Positions 47,526-56,356 of a stretch of 64,000 nt of DNA are shown here, piece by piece. The DNA is taken from contig NC_086379.1 in assembly GCF_036588685.1 (NCBI RefSeq), positions 18,213,862 through 18,277,861 of the forward strand, read 5' to 3'. The stretch's first letter is position 1. Each line of letters opens with the position of its first letter. The DNA is from Mytilus trossulus. Taxonomy: Eukaryota; Mollusca; Bivalvia; Mytilida; Mytilidae. Made by a program: the position numbers and the translations under genes. The notes beneath the pieces are model-generated. The model worked only from the letters and a program-made list of their open reading frames with translations, was not told where the DNA came from and did not search any database.

Positions 47526-48262
47526 AAAAGGGTGTATATTCAAGGATCTTTGTTACTAGAAGTTTTTATAAAGATTGTAACAACTGAAAATCAGGAAAAT
47601 CTAACCCTTTCTTCGATTCTACAAAAAGTTAACTCACAAAAATACCAAACTCCAAGGAAAATAGAAAGGCTCTAATCAAATGGCAAATCAAAACCTTAAA
47701 CACATGGAACAATGATTTACAAATGTCATATTGGTAAAGTCCTTTTCTTATGTCGAAGATTGTGGATTAAACCTGGTTTTATAACTTCTGACGTGTATGA
47801 CAGTCGATTAAAATGTCATTGTACTACATGTACGATGTGTGAACTAAACAAACAGACAAAACATGTAAAAAAGTAAACAATTGTGGTACAGCAGTCAACA
47901 TTGTGAAATTATCCTTAATCACTATAAAAGCAAACAAATAAGTAGCAAAGAAAACTAAAGGAAGACATAAAGACAAAGCACATTAGCATAAATGAAAGAT
48001 AAGAATACCCAAATTAACCATAACACAATGACACTTTATGTTATTTGTAACTAGAATTGGGTTACTTTTTTATATCTTTACATGTATGTCTTAGTTAATC
48101 AGTAAGTTGTGCTTATATGGAAGCTGCTTCATAAGAGAAGAGGAACCCTACGTTTGAACAGTAAAATCCACCGTGACGACCCTAATAATATGTCTCATCA
48201 GGATGATGATTCTTACATGAAAAGTATGTAAAAAATGAAAGTTGTGTATACATAGTTATAAA
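47526..48262. other. no recognised feature
   Basis: AT-rich DNA; the 60-codon frame at 47493-47675 is anonymous. Confidence 0.4.
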
Positions 48263-48600
48263 AGTACCAGGATTATAATTTAGTACGCCAGACGCGCGTT
48301 TCGTCTAAATAAGACTCATCAGTGACACTCATACCAAAATAGTTATAAAGCCAAACAGGTACAAAGATGAAGAGCATTGAGGATCAAAAATTCCAAAAAG
48401 TTGTGCCAAATACGACTCAGGTTATCTTTTCCTGGTATAAGAAAACCCTTAGTTTTACGAAAAATTCTAAGTTTTGTAAACAGACAATTTATAAAAATTA
48501 CCACATAATTGATATTGATGTCAACACCGAAGTGCTGACTACTGGGCTAGTGATACCCTCGGGGACGTAACGTCCACTAGCAGTGGCATCGACTATACAC
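48263..48600 (-). repeat. retrozyme-type repeat, single unit
   Basis: Aligned to 57183-57530: GTACCAGGATTATAATTTAG, the hammerhead segment, ATTCCAAAAAGTTGTGCCAA, and the GAAGTGCTGACTACTGGGC and GATACCCTCGGGGACG modules. The ribozyme reads on the minus strand. Only one ribozyme is present, so this is a monomeric unit. Confidence 0.75.
48285..48330 (-). ncRNA. hammerhead ribozyme, core intact
   Basis: On the minus strand: stem I arm GTGTCA, CTGATGA, stem II GTC/GAC with loop TTATTTA, GAAA, a self-complementary stem III (ACGC/GCGT with no loop), cleavage triplet GTC, then the opposite stem I arm TGGCGT (two Watson-Crick pairs at the core, then wobbles). All invariant core positions are present. 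The loopless stem III is typical of animal hammerheads that act best as dimers. Confidence 0.75.
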
Positions 48601-48923
48601 TAATTATTACTTTCACAGTTGAATTACTGATTCAGATATCGCCTGCAACAAATTTACTTTTTGTGTCATTAGTTTGCTGTCTCGTGTTAATATTTTACTA
48701 ATTTTTCTGACAACTTATAGAATGAAAAATATTTGTTTCCTCTCCTGGCAATACATCTTGTTGGAAACAACTACAATCTATTTCTAAATAATTCTCTTCA
48801 TTTTATTAGATATGAGCATGCATTAAAACAATCTTGAATGATAGGAGCCTATATTTCTTTCTAGTGGCAGTTTTTATTGCATAGCAACTATTTGATACTA
48901 AATTATAGATTTTTTTTCTTCAG

Positions 48924-49069
48924 TTTTGAGATTTGTACAACACTTAAGCATAGATACAACATTTGTCAGACAGGAAGAGTGCACTTACCATTGTAAGAAT
49001 TTTACATTTGACACAGATGATTTTTGGAGATGCATGGTTCGTCACTATGCTATTGAATCTAATCACCAA
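48924..49069 (+). CDS. candidate internal exon, unknown protein
   Basis: A 146-base open block between a strong acceptor (T-run, CTTCAG at 48923) and a donor GTAAGC at 49070. It is phase 1 on the left and phase 0 on the right. The peptide includes EECTYHCKNF and WRCMVRHYA, three cysteines and several aromatic residues, which would suit an extracellular domain. The frame stays open past the donor for another 100 codons. I do not recognise the family and see no partner exons. Confidence 0.3.
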
Positions 49070-49561
49070 GTAAGCACGTATATAATGGGTGCAGTTAATG
49101 ATCCTTCAGCAGTCGTTGGTCCGTATCTGAGGTGCACTTTATTCCAGTGTGACAGCAACATCCTTCTAGACGTCAAAGTTAACTTTTACGTTTACATTAT
49201 TTGTCGGGTTTTTTTTGTTTTGAAAAGGTATGCAGTGATTGGAGTGATGGTAAATTCGTTTGTTTATTCGAATTTACTCTCGCCTATCACTTCTCTCCTT
49301 CATTTGCGATTTTACTCTTTAACAAAGATTTTTAGCATGTCCGTGTCATGTGTGTTGCATAACATGAGATCGATCCCGGATTAAAACGCTATGTTAAACT
49401 TATCTTAATTTATGAAAGGTTTGGCAAACGTTTAACGAAATCAATTCAAAGTTGGCCACATATTGTTTTTCATGTATCTTATGGGCCAGCTTAATCTGGC
49501 TTCAAAAGATATAAAAACTACAAATCACCGTGAATCATATGTGAAAACTAACAATTGGCAA

Positions 49562-49579
49562 ACTTAAGGTAAGGTTTGC
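49562..49579 (+). repeat. left half of an 18-base inverted repeat
   Basis: ACTTAAGGTAAGGTTTGC here is the exact reverse complement of 55144-55161. The 5.6 kb between holds the Penelope-like element. Could be the termini of a larger element or two copies of one dispersed repeat. Confidence 0.5.
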
Positions 49580-49918
49580 ATAAAACCTGGATTTTTTTCT
49601 CAGTGGTATTATATCAATATGATACATCATTTTGTTCAGGAAGGACTACCCAATCATTTAAAGAAAAAAAATCGAAAATCGCCCGTCCCGTTTTTTCTGG
49701 TGAAAAGCTCAAAATTCCGATTTTTTACGATTTTTAAGGAAAATTCTATTTAAAATCTTCTGAAATAATAATGTATGCAAGTGACTATTAAAAAATAAAA
49801 CTAAATAAAACATGCATAAATAATTGTGGTCCATTCATTAATAATAAATTTTAATTAAAGATATCATTGAAAAATTCTTAAAAACAAGATTTTTGTATTT
49901 TTGGGTTTAAAAAATCCC

Positions 49919-49932
49919 GTTGCCATGGCAAC
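49919..49932. promoter_or_regulatory. perfect X-box palindrome (RFX-type site)
   Basis: GTTGCCATGGCAAC matches the palindromic X-box bound by RFX factors, which control ciliary genes in animals. No gene start is recognisable nearby, and 14-base palindromes also occur inside repeats, so function is unproven. Confidence 0.35.
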
Positions 49933-50562
49933 AAAAAGCCAAAAATATCCCTTTTCCGGGTCCACCGTTTTTGTAAAAAACTGCGATCTTAAGGAATTAA
50001 CTATTTTCATTATAATGAGGTAATAAAATTGGTATGTCCCCGAACTCGTTTTTACGGAAATGGCCGTTATATGTGTATATCTTATCATTTCTGTAAAACA
50101 CAAACAATTTTTTTTTTGTTGCTCTGCAAAGAACAAAGTGATCTTTAATAACATCTTTTTAAAAAGAATCATTTTGTCTTGTAACACTTTGGGATTGACC
50201 ATAATCAATGAGAGAAAACAGTGATTAACTTAGAAATGACATCAAAAGAAGGATAAACAACTTATTTCAAATAGTTTGGGGGTGGGGAATACAAGTTGCT
50301 GCAATCTGCAATTTGTTAATTTGACATCGATTTTACATATATCCATATCGGTTAATCAATGTTCCCAAATTAAGTTACGAGGAGTCAGTGAACTAACTTT
50401 GTGAATTAAGTTATTTTTTTATCCTACATTAAACTTTTGATGTGGTCTCTTACTTTTTATGCCCACAACTATCAGTCGAAAGGGGAGGTGTCATAATTGT
50501 GCATTACTTCATGTACAAGACTCTGATTTTGAAGGAAACACTTAATATCTACTTTCCGTACT

Positions 50563-50720
50563 TCCGTTAGTTTTCTCGTTTGAATTGTTTTACATTGTCT
50601 TATCAGGGCTATTTATAGCTACTGTGCGGTATGAGCTTTGCTCATTGATAAAGGCCGTACGGTTACCTATAGTTGTTTATGTTTCATTGGCAATCATACC
50701 ACATCTTCTTTTTTATATTC
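50563..50720 (-). repeat. mytilid repeat family A, reverse copy
   Basis: CCGTTAGTTTTCTCGTTTGA to CATTGGCAATCATACCACAT and a TTCTTTTTTATATTC end; a small internal deletion relative to 5826-6020. Confidence 0.75.
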
Positions 50721-51871
50721 AAATAGTAATATTTTAAATCTTAGAAAAGCATTCAAATTGCCATTAAAGTAAATTGTTTGTTTGCAGCAATTGGATGAAA
50801 CGTTAGAGCTTGGAATAAATGGATAATGTGTCCATGGGACACTGATGATGCCCCCTCTTACATAAACATGAAACATAAAGCATTCCGTATAAATTTTATA
50901 CCCATTTGGTAAAAGCAAACTAAAGTTTGAGAACAGAAACGAAAAATTCAGAAAACGACCTCATGAAGTAACTCCGAGCGTCGTCACTATTTTTTTATGA
51001 TCTCTTATATACGGAGAAAGACTAAAAAACTAACAATTTCCCGAATTTTATAGTGAGTCCGTGCATGTGTAGACACATATTACTATCCTTGTTTTAGATA
51101 AATTGATTCAAAGTTGACTGATATGCATAGAATTTTTTTTAATAGAGTTTGTAAAATGTCCAAATACTTCAGGCATGTTCAGGACGACACAATACAATAG
51201 TTGTGTCTTAATGCATCCATAAAAAAATATTATTAGAACACTCCGTCAGTTGTAAAAATGATTGATAAAAATAAAATACATTTCGAATGATGTAAACGTG
51301 TGGGTTGTGTGCGTATTTGAGGAAAAGACCAAGTTCAACATTCTGTCATTCGTAAAAATTATGCAATAAAAATATCTGAAAATTTATATATGAATCCTCT
51401 ATAAGTAAAACACATGGCGCATTATGTAAATTTATTAACTAAATTGACTAAAATATAAAAATCGGAAACGGTGTGCATCAGACTTACAAATTCAATAAAA
51501 AGACAGCTTAACAGTCAGTGAAAAAGTTATCGGGGTTCTTGAAGCAGAATAAACAACACTTCTATCTTGTGAAAGGACAAGACGGGGACAAGCCATAAAA
51601 ACACAATATATTAAACCGATTTCTATTGAAATCATCTTTCCATACATTAGGGTTTTTTTTTGGTTTTATGACGGGAGACAAGAGAAAGGGGACGGGAGAA
51701 TGGAGAAGGGTATCCCTTGTCCGACCATTCATAAATCTAGAACTGTAAAGGTGACGACATCAAAATTCAAATCTATTCTGTGGTTTTTGTGGCAAAAAGC
51801 ATTGTGCATAAGTTTTATATATCAGTTGGTTGAGGAAGACTAAAGTTAGAGTATGGAAACCAATTTTGTAG
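50721..51871. other. no recognised feature; upstream part of the Penelope-like element not identified
   Basis: AT-rich sequence. 51651-51720 has runs of ACGGGAGA/AGGGGACGGGAG. The 5' border of the element that follows could not be placed. Confidence 0.4.
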
Positions 51872-54770
51872 TGCAACCTTTGCGGCTTGGTATACGTCGG
51901 TGAAACGAAAGGAAGGCTAAACAAACGAATGTGCGGTCATAGATCAGACATTAACCTCAATGCTAACGACATTCTATACCAGCATTTCAATCAGCCCGAT
52001 CATTCCATCGTTTCTATGACAGTTCGAATTATTGAAAAAATATACCATAGCTCGAACAATCCTAATCTTTCAACGACTCTCCGTAGACAAAAAGAAGACT
52101 ACTGGATTAGACAATTGGGAACTGCAACACCGTATGGATGCAATGACAAAATTGATGGTATAGGTATTCTATCTAGTCCTTCGTGTAACTCGGTGAATGT
52201 GATGAATATTTTCAACTCGACTCCTCGACGTAGACGTAGTCATGGCCATCGTCATTATACATCACCCTCTCTGCATGATGTCTCTATTAATGACTTGCTG
52301 CCATGCATACAAAAACCGTTAGGTATTCATCACATTCGCACGAAACTTTATTCATTACCCCTTTCAAAACTTCATTCTCTGTTCAATTTATGTTTGGAAT
52401 CCACTGTAACAAACCCTCATTCAAACCAATACAAACTACAAGCTATAATTTCGGATATTGCTAGTCACAGACTTTTCAAGCCAGTTCGCATTGGAAAAGA
52501 TGAAAAAGAGAAAAGATCTTTTCTAAATCTTTCCTTTGCCAACAAAGGTCTCGATGGCGTCAACCTAGGCAATATCCTTCATCATAAATTAGTTCAATCG
52601 AAAATACCTCTTTATTTCAAAGACCAGTCTGTACCAATAATTTCTTATACCTATACCAAACCTATTGCAACTAAAATTTTCAATTACAAACGCGTTTTGC
52701 AGGATTTCAATATTGACGACTTCAAGTCTAAACCTCCTGATTGCACTTGTGCTAGTTCCCAATTCACATATAATCCTGCTGGCCACGTTATTACCGGTGA
52801 CCTTAACATTGTTAATAACACTTCTCTACGAAACGTGTTATCGAAAGGTCCGAAATATCGTGAGCCTAAATCCATCAATTGGAAACACAACTTTAAAATT
52901 TTGATGGATTCAGTCGAGGATTATGCCAGGCAATGGGCTAAGCGCGAGAAGGAAGACGTAGACACTCTATCCGAATGGATTAAGGCAGTGAGGTCGTTAA
53001 TACAAATCAGAATTAAGAAACTGAATGGGTCCATCAATGCCCATGCTACGTCAATCTTCAAAGATCCAAATGTTGCTAAACACCTATCTGACCTCCATGA
53101 TGAATATGTTGTTGTCCCCGCAGACAAAGCCCCAAATAACATCGTTTTTATCTGTAAAAGTCATTACATTAATTGCTTGATAAACGAATTAGGTATAGAC
53201 AATTCACTTGGAAACCCAACATATACCCTCACGACACTTACCAAAGAGGAAATCTTGGATAATCATAGGTCTGTTCTTTGTTCCTTTGGTATTTCAACCA
53301 AAGATGAAGAACTGGATCTTCCATCACTGTATTGGATACCTAAACTACATAAGTGTCCTTACAAACAACGGTATATTGCTGGGTCTTCCAAGTGCTCCAC
53401 GAAACCCCTTTCTAAATTATTAACATCCATTTTATCAGCAATCAAAGACGGGCTTCAAAGTTATTGTGAAACTGCATATTCTAGAGGTGGCGTGAATCAG
53501 ATGTGGATACTTAAAAATTCCGAAGATCTTTTAGAGTACATACAATCTAACTCTCTTTCATCTTGTAACAGTATTAAAACATTTGACTTTTCTACTCTTT
53601 ACACAAGTATTCCACATTCCAAACTAAAAGACAAATTAAAACAGTTGGTATTACTTTGCTTCATAAAAAAGAATGGCCAACGTAGATACAAGTATCTTGT
53701 CTTAGGGAGGGATAAATCATACTTTGTAAAGAACCATTCTGATTCAAACAAAAAATTCTCTGAAACCGATATTATCAAGATGCTTGATTTCTTGATTGAC
53801 AACATATTTGTTACGTTCGGAGGACGTGTTTTTCAACAGACTGTCGGCATCCCAATGGGAACAAACTGTGCCCCTCTACTTGCTGACTTGTTTCTTTATT
53901 ATTATGAGGCTGACTTCATGCAGGAACTTCTTAGGAAGAAAGATAAGAAGTTAGCAATATCCTTTAACTCTACTTTCCGCTATATAGATGACGTTCTTTC
54001 ACTAAACAATTCAAAATTTGGTGACTATGTGGATCGCATCTATCCCATCGAATTGGAGATAAAGGATACTACAGATACAGTTAAGTCGGCTTCATATCTT
54101 GACTTACATCTAGAAATTGACAATAAGAGTCGGTTGAAGACAAAACTTTACGACAAAAGAGATGATTTCAGCTTTCCAATTGTGAACTTTCCATTTCTAA
54201 GTAGCAACATTCCAGCAGCACCTGCATACGGGGTATATATCTCCCAATTGATACGATATTCCCGTGCTTGCATTTCCTATCATGATTTTCTTGATAGAGG
54301 GTTACTGCTCACAAGGAAGCTATTAAACCAAGAGTTCCAAATGGTGAAGTTGAAATCATCCCTTCGTAAATTTTACGGACGCCATCACGAGTTGGTTGAC
54401 CGTTATGGAATAACCGTTTCACAAATGATATCGGATATGTTCCTTACGTCGTAACTACAATCCCCTTCCCTTTCATGAATTTGACCTACCGAATTAGAAT
54501 ATTTACCGGATTTGTAATCACATAAGCAACACGACGGGTGCCGCATGTGGAGCAGGATCTGCTTACCCTTCCGGAGCACCTGAGATCACCCCTAGTTTTT
54601 GATGGGGTTCGTGTTGTTTATTCTTTAGTTTTCTATGTTGTGTCATGTGTACTATTGTTTTTCTGTTTGTCTTTTTCATTTTTAGCCATGGCGTTGTCAG
54701 TTTGTTTTAGATTTACGAGTTTGACTGTCCCTTTGGTGTCTTTCGTCCCTCTTTTGTAAAAACGGACGTA
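51872..54770 (+). mobile_element. Penelope-like element, Naiad arrangement
   Basis: Coding sequence followed by a 3' untranslated region of about 300 bases (CAACACGACGGGTGCCGCAT; TAGCCATGGCGTTGTCAGTT; CTTTGGTGTCTTTCGTCCC). The same 3' region occurs in reverse at 61965-62170 and 63705-64000 and decayed at 20880-21165, which defines the family's 3' end. The 5' end is undefined. Confidence 0.8.
51887..54454 (+). CDS. Penelope-like retroelement protein: GIY-YIG nuclease + reverse transcriptase
   Basis: About 855 residues. A GIY-YIG endonuclease comes first: YVGET, then RLNKRM and the HRSDI helix, within residues 3-95. A long linker follows, then a reverse transcriptase with PADKAPNN (around 410), DFSTLYTSIPH (around 565), IPMGTNCAPLLADL (around 655), the active site YIDD at 699-702 and a YLDLHLEID segment. 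In canonical Penelope elements the nuclease follows the polymerase; the reversed order marks the Naiad clade, in which it was described. Immediately before the frame, CNLCG (half of the family's Cys-rich finger) is preceded by TAG, so the N-terminus is cut or mutated. The rest is open to its stop, so the copy is nearly intact. It reverse-transcribes RNA at nicked chromosomal sites in the nucleus. Confidence 0.9.
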   Translation: MVYVGETKGRLNKRMCGHRSDINLNANDILYQHFNQPDHSIVSMTVRIIEKIYHSSNNPNLSTTLRRQKEDYWIRQLGTATPYGCNDKIDGIGILSSPSCNSVNVMNIFNSTPRRRRSHGHRHYTSPSLHDVSINDLLPCIQKPLGIHHIRTKLYSLPLSKLHSLFNLCLESTVTNPHSNQYKLQAIISDIASHRLFKPVRIGKDEKEKRSFLNLSFANKGLDGVNLGNILHHKLVQSKIPLYFKDQSVPIISYTYTKPIATKIFNYKRVLQDFNIDDFKSKPPDCTCASSQFTYNPAGHVITGDLNIVNNTSLRNVLSKGPKYREPKSINWKHNFKILMDSVEDYARQWAKREKEDVDTLSEWIKAVRSLIQIRIKKLNGSINAHATSIFKDPNVAKHLSDLHDEYVVVPADKAPNNIVFICKSHYINCLINELGIDNSLGNPTYTLTTLTKEEILDNHRSVLCSFGISTKDEELDLPSLYWIPKLHKCPYKQRYIAGSSKCSTKPLSKLLTSILSAIKDGLQSYCETAYSRGGVNQMWILKNSEDLLEYIQSNSLSSCNSIKTFDFSTLYTSIPHSKLKDKLKQLVLLCFIKKNGQRRYKYLVLGRDKSYFVKNHSDSNKKFSETDIIKMLDFLIDNIFVTFGGRVFQQTVGIPMGTNCAPLLADLFLYYYEADFMQELLRKKDKKLAISFNSTFRYIDDVLSLNNSKFGDYVDRIYPIELEIKDTTDTVKSASYLDLHLEIDNKSRLKTKLYDKRDDFSFPIVNFPFLSSNIPAAPAYGVYISQLIRYSRACISYHDFLDRGLLLTRKLLNQEFQMVKLKSSLRKFYGRHHELVDRYGITVSQMISDMFLTS

Positions 54771-55369
54771 CACTATGATACATGTACGTACATTCGGATC
54801 AACGTACAAACAGACAAGGATATAACTTAATGCCCCTTTGCTACGTAGGGGGCATAAAAATGTACATTTATGAAATAAAATAAAACTCCGCGAAACTTCA
54901 TGAATTGTTTTTGCACAAAGACCGTTATGGCTGAACGTGACGTCATATAAATGAAAACTAACAAACTGACGGTCATAACGTTACTTGTATGATTCAAATT
55001 TTGATTAAATTTCATCAAAACGACAATTTTGAGGTAGGTGTTGTTTTATTTTCGATAATATTGTAGTTATCAAACATTGGTTAATCAAAGCAATTCAAAA
55101 AGGCGGGTCCCTCCTTTTTTCAATTATTTGAATTCGAGTGTGCGCAAACCTTACCTTAAGTCAACAGAAGAATCAAAATTTTGTTTTAACAAAATTTAGT
55201 ACAAATTAATCTTAAAGATATTATATTCTTTGAACTACTTGTGAATCCAAGATCTTATAAACTATTCGACAGACGGATTTAACATGTTTAAGGAAATAGT
55301 ATTTGCGTTTCGTATTGGTTTTTAGTTGAAAAAGTAAAGAGATTTAAACAAAAGTTTTCCCAGTAAATT
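54771..55369. other. no recognised gene
   Basis: Ends of dispersed repeats. 55144-55161 is the right half of the inverted repeat described at 49562. Confidence 0.4.
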
Positions 55370-55560
55370 TGCTTAAAACCAGGTTCAACCCACCATTTTT
55401 TCTTACAATGTCCTGTACCAAGTCAGGAAAATGGCATTTGATATCTTATAGCTCGTTTCTGTGTTTGTTACTATGTTGTTTCGCTTGTAACCTGGATTTG
55501 TTTTCTCTCAAACAATTGATGACTTTCGAACAGCGGTATACTATTGTTGCCTTTATTTAT
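55370..55560 (+). repeat. mytilid repeat family C
   Basis: CAGGTTCAACCCACCATTTT, CCTGTACCAAGTCAGG, CAATTGATGACTTTCGAACA and GGTATACTATTGTTGCC; opposite orientation to 17170-17600 and 62785-63100. Confidence 0.65.
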
Positions 55561-56129
55561 AAAATCTTTCTTGTTAAAAATTAATTCTTTCATTTTTAGG
55601 GGGAAAATTATCAAGAGATTGAGAGTCGCCGATTCCTTAGTCATGAGAACAATACCGTCTGCTAATACGAACGTTCCAACAATGATGATAGGCGAAAAAT
55701 CAGCCGGCATGATCATAGCGAGCAGACGCATAAAATATAACTCAAAATATGGGAAAACTATTGTTTTATGAATGATATAGTCATGATAGTATTCATCTTT
55801 CACATATTTTCATCGGAAGGGTCATGCACTTTTAGAAAAATTATAAAACTTACAAACTTACGACAGGATGAACTAGATTTTATATCAATGTTTATCACAC
55901 TCTGAATATTTTATGTGTTTTATATATTTGAATAACTAGTTCGAATGTTTTAAATAGGATATATACTATCTTACATGTTTATGATAACAAAATATAATAT
56001 GAGGCATATCGAAATTGTCAAAGTTAAAAGACCAATTATTGTCTAATTTACATTTTTATGAGATAATAATACTACAAACATGTATAATTATACCAAATCA
56101 ATTTGTTCATTTCATATTTTTTTGAACTT

Positions 56130-56356
56130 TTAAGTACATTTTACAAAATAAGTTATTTTACCAGAACCAATTGTTACACTTGAGACAATATTGCAAGTGA
56201 GATCATCTGGTTTGTATTCGAATCCATAACAGTCAATATTGAACGTACAAGTCCTAGCACAATCAATGGACGACATTGCATCTGTTGTCAGTAACACTTT
56301 ATGTAAAACCTCATGTTCTTCTTGCTCATAATATTCGTTGATAAAGAAGTCTTCAA
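56130..56356 (-). CDS. lectin gene exon 3: PAN/apple-like domain and stop
   Basis: Acceptor TTATTTATTTTGGCAG just above 56356, phase 1; reads to TAA at 56130. Cys spacing: two close Cys in DCARTC, then IDCYGFEY, LTC, and a final Cys two residues before the end. PAN-family match is by pattern only. Confidence 0.65.
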
